Source: Neonectria sp. B-13
Lineage: Eukaryota > Ascomycota > Sordariomycetes > Hypocreales > Nectriaceae
NCBI GenBank assembly: GCA_002682825.1
Contig: NOKP01000002.1
Coordinates: 5,810,309 to 5,874,308, forward strand
DNA: 64,000 bases
Direction: 5' to 3'
The stretch's first letter is position 1; every line of letters begins with the position of its first letter. The notes below the pieces were generated by a model. It did no database searches and was not told where the DNA came from. It saw only the letters and a program-made list of their open reading frames with translations. Below are positions 21,259 through 31,744 of the stretch, in pieces. The position numbers and the translations under genes are program-made.

Positions 21259-23142
21259 TCAAGTGAGAAGAAGGTCCAGCTCCAAATCTGCCATCACACT
21301 CTGCCAGGTGATATCCAACCCTTCAGAGTCATTATCCCTCCGCCGCCAAACCTCTTGGGCAACCTTCTTACCGGACAATATGTTCCCGATACCAAGCACC
21401 GTCCCCTTTTCAAACATTTGAAGCGCCCGAGCTCGCAAGTTGCTCGTACATTCGGCCTCACAAGCCGTAACAAACACGGGCCAGAACAGCCCACATACAT
21501 CTAACTTCTGCTCTATCTCGAGGACATCAATCGCAGTCAAGTGGTCCAGGCTCCGCTGCACCAGGCGCTGGATCTTCCGCGGCGGTGTCTTGCGTAAACG
21601 CCTCTCGAAATAAATAAGGGAAGCGCAGAAGAAAGCGCAGGTGTGGTGGCGGGTGATGTTGTCATATTCCTCATCCATATCCTGCACCATGACGTCGGGA
21701 TCATTGCGGCGGATGAAAAGGTCAAGATCCTCTACCTCCTGTTGTGTTGCATGGTAATCTGGCTCTGATAGTGTATTGGTCCTCACGATCCCCTCGAGAA
21801 CTGGCTTAGTGATTCCAAAAAGCCTTTCCAAGGCATATGGCTTGTCCCACACATGCATCGGGTAAGCCAACTCAGGTCGGATACCCTGACGACATTCGAC
21901 TTGTTGCATGAGCTGTGGGACACTTTGACCAAGGGCGTTGATGCAGAAGAATATCTGGCAGAGTACGGAGGCGCTAGCGCTCTGAGTGAAGCTATTTTCC
22001 ATCATATGCTGCAGCCAAGTCCTGCCACCAGCGAGATGTATCCGCCAAGTCGCAGATTGCCCCTTGATAACGTCAATTGATGACATGGCGATGATGGTGG
22101 CTAGGATAGCCTCTCTTTGGCTTCCCCCTGACCTCAACACGCTCCTGCGCAGATGTTCCAGAGCTATCCTGTGATGCTTCGTTCCAAGGCAAAAGAAATC
22201 TTCGTTGGACGAAGACAGTTGGGCGCGGTGAAAGGCCGAAACAGCATATATCGAATGCAAAAGCGCTCCATTTCCTGAAGACTGCTGGGAAGATGACGGT
22301 ACGGCCAAAGCCAGAGGAATAAAAACGGTGCGGAAGGGATTATTCTGATCTTGTGTCGGTATCATAAGCCCACTCAGGCAGGTAACCCAGTAGTGAAAGA
22401 GGGACCGTTCCTCCATGCTAGCGCTCGATAGATAGCTCGGTATCCCGGGAAGCACTTTTTGTTTGATTGACATCATGATCATGGCCAACTCGGTGTTGTC
22501 GTGGTTTTCATCATCGACACTGTCCATCCATTGCATAACCGCATCCCTATCACTCGGGTCATGTGCTTGTAGGTCAATCTCTGTCGAGCCATGATCCCGT
22601 GTTCCAGAAGGTCCGAAACATGTGTCATCGTCTTGGCCGTGCTCATGCTCTTCTGGTGTCTCGCAGCTGGCTCTTGGTGTTTCTGGGTTAACTGAAGCGG
22701 AGAAGACTGTGAATGGCCCAGCCTGCACAAGGGTGTGAGCATCTGCCGCATCTGCTTCCGCGAGTGCGAGGCGTATCTCCCGGGAGCTGAGCACAGGTTG
22801 TCTAGGGTCATGTGCCGTCAGAAACATCCGACGCTCGACAGGCTTTCCGATGTCGCCATTCTCAACACCCCAGACCAATTTCACATGATACCCCTCGCAG
22901 TGGAGTTTCGACCGCAGGCATCTTGCACACTGGGGCTTTTCCTCATCGCACTTGATGCCACGTGCCCGGCATGTCCAGCAGCCGGTGTAAGTTTTTGACC
23001 GTTTTTTGGACCGGGGTTTGTTCTGGTGCTTGGAGGTCGGAGGCTGCGATAGGGGGAATGGACGTGACTGGCGTGTTCGAGCCATTGTCTCATTCGCCAC
23101 TTGCAATGTTCTCTGAAAGGAAGCGAGCTGATGCTCTCCCAA
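21259..23142 (-). CDS. Zn2Cys6 transcription factor, cluster paralogue 2 (TF2)
   Basis: Single exon, 627 aa from the first ATG; starting at MARTRQSR instead would remove 19 residues. Zinc cluster Cys55, 58, 65, 72, 75, 82 (spacing 2-6-6-2-6) sits after a basic stretch. AGPFTVFSAS follows, then the regulator domain with ERSLFHYWVTCLSG and NPFRTVFIPLALA, and the C-terminus ends LELDLLLT. These features are shared with TF1 and partly TF3, so the three form a sister group. Presumed nuclear activator of the locus. It lies between SDR2 and SDR3, divergent from SDR3. Confidence 0.9.
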   Translation of the reverse strand: MGEHQLASFQRTLQVANETMARTRQSRPFPLSQPPTSKHQNKPRSKKRSKTYTGCWTCRARGIKCDEEKPQCARCLRSKLHCEGYHVKLVWGVENGDIGKPVERRMFLTAHDPRQPVLSSREIRLALAEADAADAHTLVQAGPFTVFSASVNPETPRASCETPEEHEHGQDDDTCFGPSGTRDHGSTEIDLQAHDPSDRDAVMQWMDSVDDENHDNTELAMIMMSIKQKVLPGIPSYLSSASMEERSLFHYWVTCLSGLMIPTQDQNNPFRTVFIPLALAVPSSSQQSSGNGALLHSIYAVSAFHRAQLSSSNEDFFCLGTKHHRIALEHLRRSVLRSGGSQREAILATIIAMSSIDVIKGQSATWRIHLAGGRTWLQHMMENSFTQSASASVLCQIFFCINALGQSVPQLMQQVECRQGIRPELAYPMHVWDKPYALERLFGITKPVLEGIVRTNTLSEPDYHATQQEVEDLDLFIRRNDPDVMVQDMDEEYDNITRHHTCAFFCASLIYFERRLRKTPPRKIQRLVQRSLDHLTAIDVLEIEQKLDVCGLFWPVFVTACEAECTSNLRARALQMFEKGTVLGIGNILSGKKVAQEVWRRRDNDSEGLDITWQSVMADLELDLLLT

Positions 23143-24146
23143 GAAGGCAAGCGACAGAGGGCAGAATCGAGCGTTGGGATCCCTCGTAGCCTACCCCCGT
23201 ATCCTAATAAAAGATGCAGTCGACACAGCGCACGAGTCGTAGAAGTGCGGGGAGATTGTGCCACAGTATCCATGCAAGGCAGGTGACAGCGACAATTGAT
23301 CATAGATAATGACTGAAAAGTGGAGATGCTTAAGATTGTCGTGATAAGGATGAGAGGGGCTTGTCAACTGTTCAGATTGAGTGTGCTATTGTATTGTACT
23401 CTACGCTAATAAAGCTACCTAGTATTATGCAGATAGTATCAACTTGGAATAAAACTACTATTTAGGTAAGTCTCAGCGAGGTAAAAGTGTGTAACTGAGT
23501 TAAAAGCATCCCTTTGACTGCGAACGCGGGGAAACTGCCACCACTTGATGATCCTCGAATGCTTAACTAGTTAACTCTAATTAACTCTAATTAACTGGAA
23601 ATCTCGGTTAGATTAGTCGGTCATGTACAATCTGCCTCGGCAAAGTCGAAGGGAGTAACAAATCATCGGATAAGGCGATATGCGGCGTAATGGTGGAGCG
23701 CCACGTGTGACACAGAAGGAAGCGAAGCACCGTTTACGCCACTATCAGCTGCATCTGCCGGAGGCCGGTTTGGTAAGTGCGACATCACGACTCGTGCGCA
23801 CTGATAAAAGATTGTCTCAATGAGGAAATCAACAGCGACCAGAGGGACTCCTCCAATTGTCCACTCAAAGACCTCGGTATCACACTTCGTGGGGAGAGAT
23901 AGTAACATTATCATCATCGACAGGTCGAGATGTCTAGGTTGCTGATCAAGAAGGCCACAACGAGACAGCTGAACGGCTAAGCTTACTCATGCTGCTCTTT
24001 TTGGTGCCCGTCTCTCAATTCCCTTTTTGTGTACTCCTTTCTCTGGTCATTACTTTTATTTGTCTTATTCTTAGACTTCCCCAACCCCAGACACATATCC
24101 CAGTTTTCAACCTCCAAGTCAGATCTGTCCGTGCATCTCAATCAAC
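23143..24146. promoter_or_regulatory. Divergent promoter, TF2 and SDR3
   Basis: 1 kb between divergent genes, with a pyrimidine-rich tract just before the SDR3 start (about 23995-24100), common in well-expressed fungal genes. The frame at 23663-23917 is not convincing as a gene. Confidence 0.4.
23571..23596. repeat. Short tandem repeat, unit TTAACTCTAA
   Basis: Two full copies of the ten-base unit followed by TTAACT, preceded by a further TTAACTAG. Lies in the TF2/SDR3 promoter region. Could be chance or a clustered binding site. Confidence 0.6.
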
Positions 24147-24911
24147 ATGGCGAAGAACCTCCAAGGCCTCACGGCCATCATCACCGGCGGCTCGCGGGGC
24201 ATCGGGGCCGGAATTGCGCTGGAGCTCGCTTCGCGGGGCGCCAACGTCCTCATCACATACCAAAGTGCTTCGTCACAAGCCGAGGAAGTCGTGGCCAAGA
24301 TCCAAGCCTTGGGATGTGAAGCCCTCGCAGTACAGGCGGCCGGGATCGACAAGGACGCACCAGCGCGAATCGTCAAGGCCGCCAGCGATAAATGGTCCCA
24401 TATCGACATCATCATCAATAACGCTGGTGCTGGCGACGACTGCCTGCTCAAAGATCTCACGTACGACCTATGGGACAAGATACTCAACACAAATCTCCGC
24501 ATGGCCACATTCCTGGTCAAGGAGAGTATGCCGTATCTGGGCAAGGCGCCGCGCATCGTCAACATCTCGTCGGTGGTAGCGCGCATGGGCGGCGCGTATG
24601 CGACGCCGTACTGCGCGTCCAAAGCGGCTCTCGAGGGCGTAACCAAGGTATGGGCGGCGGAACTGGGCCACGAATACAATGCGACGGTGAACTGCGTCAA
24701 TCCGGGGCCGGTGGGTACGGACATGTGGTGGAAGGACACAGGGGCCGACGTGCAGGCCGACTTCGATGTGAAGATGAAGGAGACTCCGGCAGCGCCGAGG
24801 CTCGGGACCGTCGACGACGTGGCGCAAATTGTAGCGTTTCTATGTAGTGAGGAGAGTCGGTGGAGCACGGGAAGTACGGTCAACGCGAATGGCGGGTTAG
24901 TCTTTGTGTAA
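24147..24911 (+). CDS. Short-chain dehydrogenase/reductase (SDR3), paralogue of SDR1
   Basis: Intronless, 254 aa. TGGSRGIG at residues 13-20, NNAG at 91-94, Ser142, Tyr155 and Lys159 as catalytic residues. It matches SDR1 over the whole length, including HELWDKLL/YDLWDKIL and NATVNCVNPGPV. Codon third positions are clearly more GC-rich than in SDR1, so the two copies are not a very recent duplication or have been under different pressure. Same expected NAD(P)-dependent alcohol/ketone chemistry. Divergent from TF2, convergent with the aminotransferase. Confidence 0.9.
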   Translation: MAKNLQGLTAIITGGSRGIGAGIALELASRGANVLITYQSASSQAEEVVAKIQALGCEALAVQAAGIDKDAPARIVKAASDKWSHIDIIINNAGAGDDCLLKDLTYDLWDKILNTNLRMATFLVKESMPYLGKAPRIVNISSVVARMGGAYATPYCASKAALEGVTKVWAAELGHEYNATVNCVNPGPVGTDMWWKDTGADVQADFDVKMKETPAAPRLGTVDDVAQIVAFLCSEESRWSTGSTVNANGGLVFV

Positions 24912-25199
24912 TTCATCTGTGTATATAAAAGACAGACAATCAGATCTTGGCTGCGAAGGCTTCTTTGATTCAGCCCCTACTTTGGGTTCGTAGGTCAGTC
25001 ATCTCCAGCAATGAGCTTTGTTGAAATGAGGAGTGAAGGTCTTATTAAAGGACGGTAAGGTCACGTATGGAAAAGGCTCCAAGAGCTCAAGGATTCACAA
25101 TCAGCACTCTCCATCATTACGAAACGTATTTTGCTTGAGATATTGGCTGAAAGTACCCATGAGGGTCTAAGAAGGAACAGTATCCTATACATTATCTAA

Positions 25200-26863
25200 T
25201 TATGCAGTATGCCACACCTCTCCCGGAATCGCATCGGGATACTCCGCAACCTCATCCAACGCCTCCTTGATGATCTTGCATCCCCTCTCCAACTCCTCGT
25301 CCAACATCACCATACTCACGCTCATCCGCAGCCTGCCCTCAAGCGGGTACAACAAAAGCCCTTTGCTCAAGCACAGTCCACCAATCCTTCTCGCCGTGAC
25401 CCGGCGCTGTGGATCCTCGCGGATCGGAATGCTGAAGTCGGCCCCACGGACCTGGATATCGGCCACATGGGGATGCGTCCTCCAACTCTCCGTCAGCTGC
25501 GTGAACTTGTCCCCGATCTCCTGCGCTCGCCTAGCCATGTCCTCCTCGTCGAGCACGGCAAGCGCTGCCTCGGCGGCTGCTATGGCCATGGGGGTGTGCG
25601 CGAAGGTAGAGCCAGACTCGTAAGGGCCAATAACAGACATCAAGTGGGCATCGGCAAGGACAAAGGATGCTGGATAGGCGCCCCCAGTCATGGACTTGCC
25701 GATGACGAGCATGTCGGGGCGCACGTTAGGGCCCAGGTGGTTGAAGGAGAAGAACTTGCCCGTCTTGCAGGAGCCCATGCGCACCTCGTCGGCAATGAAG
25801 GGGATGTTGTATTGCTTACAGAGGTCATAGACGCCACGGGCGAAGGATACCTCTTCTTCGAAGGTGCTGGATGGACCTCGACTTAGTCTGGGAGTCTCGG
25901 TAAGGGGTATGGGGCTGGCTAGGCACGTACTTTCCCGTGTTGCGGATGCACTCCATAATGACGGCGCCGACGCGAGCATGGTGTTCTGTGAGACATTTCT
26001 CCATGTCGTCCAAGTGTCCGTACCGAAGCAACGATCCAGTAGAAGGGTTGACATTTGTATGTTGGGCGCTATCAAGACCATATGCTGCAGATCCACGTCA
26101 ATGTCTCTCTCTCTAAGAATATACTCCCATTATATTTCGAATCGAGATGCATCAAGACTTACCAGTCCTTGCCGGGCTGGGATCTTGCAAGTTCCACACA
26201 CCCGATGAAAGCCCATGGTAGCTATCGGAAACCGCCAGGATGAGGACCTTGGTCGGCGGAATCCCCCTCTTTTCATGTGCATGACGTCTCGCGATTTTGC
26301 ACGCCAGATCGGCCCCTTCAGCACCAGTGACCATGGCGGAAATGTGGTCGTACTTGAAGCGCTTGCACATCATCTCGGCGAAGACGGGCCAGCGGGTATT
26401 GTGCGTCGAGGTGTTGATGATGTAGGCTAGGAATCCGATCTTAGACGCCGCAGGCTCAAGGGGTGGATGGGGCGTGACATACCCTTGTTCAGCTGCTCGA
26501 CCATAGCCGAGACGATCTTGGGGTGGCAGTGACCTTGATTACAGGCGCTGAACATGCAGATGAAGTCGAGATATTCTTTGCCATCGACGTCCTAGAATAT
26601 GTTGCTCAGCCATGACAAGTCTTCGAAAGAGGAAACCGCAGATGACGAACCCAGAGCTTAGCACCTTTGCCTCTGTCCATGAAGCCAGGCAACGGTGTAA
26701 AGCCACCGGTAGCGTATTTCGCCTCAAGGTCCTGCAGATGCTGCGCAGTCTGGGACAAGACTATCTGCTTGCGTTGAACCTCTGATGGAGCCTTTTTTGT
26801 GCCGTCGGCTGAGGTAAGGCTCAAGCCTTCGCGGTTGACTTGCATGTGTGTTACAGATGACAT
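25200..26863 (-). CDS. Class III PLP-dependent aminotransferase (ornithine/acetylornithine aminotransferase-like)
   Basis: Five exons, 26863-26651, 26591-26483, 26426-26163, 26084-25931 and 25866-25200, give 468 aa. Joined blocks read [61 protein letters not shown] and [11 protein letters not shown] ligands are Asp273 in ADEV and Lys304 in VIGKSMTGG, both present. Family reaction: transfer of an omega-amino group to 2-oxoglutarate, via a Schiff base on the lysine. IEPIQG, usual in ornithine aminotransferases, is replaced by MECIRNTG, so the substrate may differ. Divergent from the hydrolase at 27495. In a locus with two amine-type permeases it suggests an amino compound as substrate or product. 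Confidence 0.85.
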
Positions 26864-27494
26864 TGTGAGATGATATTATCGTAGGCGGACGAGGCTCGAG
26901 ATTGAGTGGAAGAAGTTGAGAGATGTCACTAAAGAGACAGCAGCTTGCGCTTATATCAGTAAATATGCCTATTGGGGTTGTAGATAAGTTGGTCATTTAC
27001 CTTGCGTAGAAGATCAGTCAGCTATGCAGTAAAATCTCCCATATTCCTTGAAGATAAGCTGAGTGATCCGATAACCTTAGACCCATCAAGATGGAGGAGG
27101 CCAGAACAGCAATCGACAGCGAAGCAGAGCTATAACTAGGTCTACTCGCTGTCGCTTTCCGAATAATACTGTGTCTCTTCGTCGGCCACTAAATCCAGAA
27201 GTACCCCGCACCATTATACATCATCTCGCTCACTAAGAGTCACGCATTACTGATTCACGTGGTAGATAGTAATAATTCACATGGTAGTCGTCGCTGTGAC
27301 TTTCTATAAGATGCGCTATAGAGCGTTCCTGCAGTCACCTTCGAACAGTTGCCAATCTGCCCTTCTGGCTGCACGTAGAAGCAATATCAGGGCTTACAAT
27401 TCTAGCACTGCTTCATAGGGTTGCTGCTCCCGCCATCTTATGCACTGATTCTTCGCCTCATATCTGCTCGAACCCATTTATACAAAACCTCATC
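26864..27494. promoter_or_regulatory. Divergent promoter, aminotransferase and alpha/beta hydrolase
   Basis: 630 bp between divergent genes. A repeated word attcacgtggtag / attcacatggtag occurs at about 27252 and 27275. No other gene. Confidence 0.4.
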
Positions 27495-28470
27495 ATGTCT
27501 ACCCGCCGTTATGACGTCAACTTCAAAACCTCCGATCACGTAGTTCTTCGAGGTTGGTTTTATCCAGTGGGTCCTAAAGCACCCACCATCATCTTAACAC
27601 ACGGTGTTCGTCTTTCCAACTTGTTCTTCAAACGGATTCGTTCAAGACTAAACTAACACCGGAATCCCTCTCCAGTTAACGGGCGTTAAGGAGCAGTTTC
27701 TTGACGCCTTCGCCGCGCGCTTCCAAGCCACCGGCTTCGCTGCCCTAGTCTACGACAACCGTAACTTCGGCCAGAGCGGAGGTCTTCCGCGATTCGAGGT
27801 CGACGCCTTCAAGCAGATCGAGGACTATCACGACGCCATCACCTACGCCCAGACCCTCGCCGACGTCGACCCCGAGCGTATCGCCATCTGGGGCTCCAGC
27901 TACAGCGGTGGCAATGTGCTGCAGGTTGCCGCTATCGACCGCCGCGTCAAGGCCGTCATCGCACAGGTGCCGTTTGTGAGCGGTAACAGCAATGCCACGG
28001 CTCTAATGCCGGTCCTTCCCGCCATCATGGAGGACCGGGCGTGGATAGCCGCTGGCGGCGAGGGAGCAGTGACAACCGTCGTGGCGGCTAGTCTCGCCGA
28101 GGCCGAGGCCGGCACTTCCGAAGCGATCCTGCCGGAAGCGGACGCGTACAACTTCTTCACGCGGACGCCGCTGGCTGGGGGAGCGAGATGGGAGAACAGA
28201 ATGACGCTGCAAAGTCTGTTCAAGCTGTTGAAGAACGAGCCGAGGGCGTACGTGAGACGCATCTCGCCCACGCCGTTGTTGATGATCGTCGCCGAGGACG
28301 ATACGGCTGTGGACGTGCCAACGCAGCTGGCAACATTTAGGGAGGCTGGGGCACCCAAGGAACTTGTGTTAATGGCAAAGACGGGGCATTTCGAGCCTTA
28401 CAGCGGGGAGAAATTTGAGGGTAATATTGAGCGGCAGATTGCGTTTTTGAATAGATACCTGTTGGGATGA
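27495..28470 (+). CDS. Alpha/beta hydrolase (DLH/peptidase S15-like, polyketide-transferase type)
   Basis: Exons 27495-27605 and 27676-28470 give 301 aa; intron gttcgt...tccag, phase 0, joins ILTHG to LTGVKEQFLD. The HG oxyanion region is at 36-37, the nucleophile Ser114 in WGSSYSGG, an acidic residue probably in VAEDDTAVD, and the His in KTGHFEPY. The fold and the GLPRFEVDAFKQIEDY segment match fungal hydrolases often found in secondary-metabolite loci. Likely cleaves an ester, thioester or C-C bond in the cytosol. The whole triad is present. Substrate unknown. Confidence 0.82.
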
Positions 28471-28831
28471 GTAACCTTGAGAGAGACAGAGATGGCCTGG
28501 CAGGATCTATCGTGGTATTCTTACTTCAGACTGTAGGAAGCTGGGCCGCGATCTGGATTGACCGAGTCGCCAGCTTCTCAAACCATTCTGTAACAAATCA
28601 AGCAATCATGATATCTTGGCAGGAAAGACGATGAAGACACTGTGATTGTCATTCTGAACGAGACGATAGCCCTCCCTCGAATACCGTCGAGATTCATAGC
28701 TGAGATAATCAATATCCTAAGTAAAACCAACCGCAAAGGCTCAGAGAAGATCCTGCAAGTTCCGTAGTCGCCGCGCCGAACGCTTAGAATTAGAGCTCCA
28801 TGTAGCAAGACATCCTCGCTCAACATTCAGG
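28471..28831. other. Convergent 3' region of hydrolase and permease 2
   Basis: 361 bp with no recognisable gene. Confidence 0.45.
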
Positions 28832-30468
28832 TTAGTCAAGGCCATGTTCCAGGCTCCGGTTTCCTGGCCCATGAGACTCTGCAACCATGGCAACTGGGAC
28901 GGTGTATCGCTTCTTGGAGTACGCGAACCAATTAATAGCTGCGCAGACGAAGACACCGCCGACAACCCCAGATGTATAGTTCATGGTTGATCCGGTCACG
29001 GGCAGGTAGGAGGGGAAGCATAACCAAGTTGTAATGAAGGGCATCCAAACGACTGAGATGATGTTGAACAATATGCCGCTACGACCCATGTTGAAGAAGC
29101 GTTTGGCTGGGAAGACGCTGGCTCGGCCGCTGTAGAGCAGACAACTGAGGACAAGCATGTATGAGAGGTAGCACATGGCAATGCCACCGCCTAAGATGGC
29201 GTTGATGGCCGTTGTGGATCCTAGCTGGATTGTGCCGATAGCAATAATGAGAACACTTCCTGTGATTACGGCGTTGATAGGGAGGTTGTAGTAGCCATTC
29301 ACAGTTGAGATGAAGCTAGAGAAGGGGAAGGCGCCCTGGCGGGAGACGGACCAAATGGTGCGGGAGAAGCCAGTCAAGAGGCAGATGCAGGCGGCAAGCA
29401 TGGAGATTATGTATATAAGGACAGCGACGATGACCAGGGCTTCAGAGTCGAGCGAGTCGACGAGGAGTTGGGCAATGGGCTGGCCGCCGATGGGTGCAAG
29501 AAGATTGTCGGGCTTGACGTTGCAGAACATGTAGACGAGGATCATGGGGAAGCCAGATATGCCACTCATTAAGGCGCTTCCGAACATGACGCGCGGAACG
29601 TTCTTCTTGGGGTCGGGCATCTCGTCGGCCAGATGAGCGGCGCCTTCGAAGCAGTTGACAGCGGTGGCGCCTGGAAGGAGACCGAGGAAGAAGACGACGC
29701 CGTTGGAGGACCAGCCAGTATTGTTGACGAGGTCGGCGAAGACGAAGGACGTCGACTGCTTCGGATGGGTGCGGACGAGGAGGACGATGAAGATGAAGAG
29801 CGCGCCAAGGTTGATGTACACGACCATGCTCTGGAGCATGTATGGGTAGAGCTTGAAGAGGGGAACGTTAAAGGCCAGGGCAAGGAGCGTGGCGCCGACG
29901 TAGCCAGCATAGTAGTGCCATGGCTGGACGACAAAGGCGGTCCGGATGACCTGGACGAGGGCCCATATGAGTTGGGACGCCAGCAGCGCGCACGCAGCCG
30001 TGAGGAAGAAGTATGCTGCGCTGGTGATCCAGGCACAGATATAGCTGAGGGCGCGAGAGACTTTCTTAGGGGCCATGGTCGCGGTCCAGAAGATTTGGCC
30101 TACAAAAATGGCAGTCAGTCCTTGATCCTCATTCATTCAATGCAGGAAGTCTTACCGGATGTATGAGGATAGACGGCTGCAATCTCGGCCAGCGAAACGC
30201 AGACGCAGAGATTACACAAGACGGCCAAGATGTACCCATAGATGAAGACCGGGCTTCCACCCACGCCGATGACGCTCCCAAGATATGCCCCAACCGCAAG
30301 CGGTGTCGAAGTCAACGAGTATTGAAGCCCCATGCTACTCCAAAGACTGAACGATTCATGCAGCACATGCGGCTCGTTAACTTCCTGTACTTCGCCAACG
30401 TTGTAGTCGGTGCCTTTGTGCGACATCGATCGTTGCTGAGAGCCAGCAGCAGGAATATCACAAGCCAT
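28832..30468 (-). CDS. APC-superfamily amino-acid/amine permease 2
   Basis: Exons 30468-30156 and 30099-28832 give 526 aa; intron gtaagac...ttgtag joins HTSG to QIFW, identical in position and phase to permease 1. Start at MACDIPAAG is preferred; an ORF extension to 30669 is Arg/His-rich and unlike the paralogue. About 12 transmembrane helices. Shared motifs: GVGGSPVFIYGYILAV, CNVKPDNLLAPIGGQPIAQLL and GSTTAINAILGG. Plasma-membrane uptake of an amino acid, GABA or similar amine is expected. As the second permease of the locus it may differ in substrate or induction. Confidence 0.88.
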
Positions 30469-31207
30469 CCTGTCTCGAATGTGGATTGATGCACTCAGAG
30501 TAGAGATGTTGTGCCGGGTAGTGATGATAATGGTCCAGACTGTATGATGATTTGGCCTGGAATGCTCAATACCTCGATATAAGATCATCGGCTTATGGCC
30601 ACTGACGATCAACCAAGGTCTTATCGCTGCTATCTTCATCCGATACCTTGTGCCCTCAGCTCCAGGCATTGAGGTCTGATGACTGCTATCGTCATCACGT
30701 AATCACTCATTTTGGCATTCCACAGCGAGCGGGAAGCTAAAACGGCGCACCAGGTAGATAACAATGATACACTAGCCAGGGTCTCAAAGCATCGATGCTC
30801 TTATCGGAATATTTGCACACTAAGGCCTGATAGGCGGCTCGCAGAAATACCGTTATTCTGGGAGGGAGAGGCGGAGTAATATGTGTCTGCCAGGGGCGTT
30901 AGACGGAACAAGCCATTTGTCAAGGGCTAAGGTCCCTGTACGGAATAGCTACATCGCGAGACCTCGGGTGGACCCAATTCCCCTCGGTATTTCGACCCCT
31001 CAAGAGTCTCCCCTCTTATGCACATCCAAAGAGGTTAGCTTAAGGTGCATCTGATAACTTTCGACTCAAAGGAGCTCGATGCGCTGGGACATACATACTC
31101 GATATCGTCGTCTGCCAGGTGAGGCCCCAATACAGATGTCAGAGGAGACTTTGTGATCAACTTGATCTCATGCTTCCAAGTCTCGGCAATATCTTCATCA
31201 AACTTGT
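30469..31207. other. Permease 2 promoter and gene-poor spacer
   Basis: About 740 bp. In the lower half the minus strand has an open frame reading QEQELNKFDEDIAETWKHEI (about 31200-31140) that may belong to the remnant listed next. Otherwise nothing. Confidence 0.35.
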
Positions 31208-31720
31208 TCAGTTCTTGCTCTTGCCCAGCAACCTGATTCCGATAAACCTCTTCCTTAACGAATTCCGCAAGGCTTCAATCTTCGCCTTTCCGAGGTTTGG
31301 AGGCGCCACAAAGGTCCACAGCGCATTGCTGTTGACTGCTTCATCGCGCTTCTCTCTCAAATAGAAGTTCAGGTGGCCAGGGGTGAGTACATTGAAAACG
31401 GATGGAGGAGTTGACGGGTTTGGGACGATGGGACAGGCTGCATATCTATCTGCCATCGAGACAAGAGTCTCGTGCGTTGCAACGGACGAGATCGATATAT
31501 GTCGCATGTGAAGGAACTGAGTAAGAACAGGATTGCTCAACCTTAGGAATCTAAGGTCAGCTTGAACATATTGGTAGAAGAGCTTTGAGACGACTAACAA
31601 GCTGAGGACCTGAGATCTTGGGCCTTGTGCCATATTAGTAGAGATGATTAGGAAGGAGTTGGTTTTCCGATGTAAGTGAACAAGGTTGGGCGACTGGACG
31701 ATGGAGATCCAAGGGCTCAT
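31208..31720 (-). pseudogene. Unrecognised protein-like remnant
   Basis: A 170-residue open frame with plausible composition (blocks LSLLVVSKLFYQYVQADLRF and VFNVLTPGHLNFYLREKRDE), not recognised. The frame ends at KSKN, but the next frame downstream stays open with a charged, protein-like sequence (NKFDEDIAETWKHEIKLITK) to about 31080. That suggests one frameshift in an older gene, or an unspotted intron. VSKLFYQ resembles the end of an F-box but this is weak. It lies directly 3' of the ankyrin-WD40 remnant. Confidence 0.25.
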
Positions 31721-31744
31721 TTAGACGTCATTCATCCCACATTT

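Noticed and set aside
23663..23917. 84-codon minus-strand frame in the TF2/SDR3 promoter
   Set aside because: Short, no domain, sits in a divergent promoter.
24119..24916. 265-codon frame opposite SDR3, and similar frames opposite SDR1 and the aminotransferase
   Set aside because: The plus-strand SDR3 has complete motifs; the opposite frame is open only because of high third-position GC.
29633..30166. Long acidic open frame of 177 codons on the plus strand
   Set aside because: It lies antisense to the membrane-spanning exon of permease 2; its Glu/Asp-rich composition mirrors hydrophobic codons on the real coding strand.
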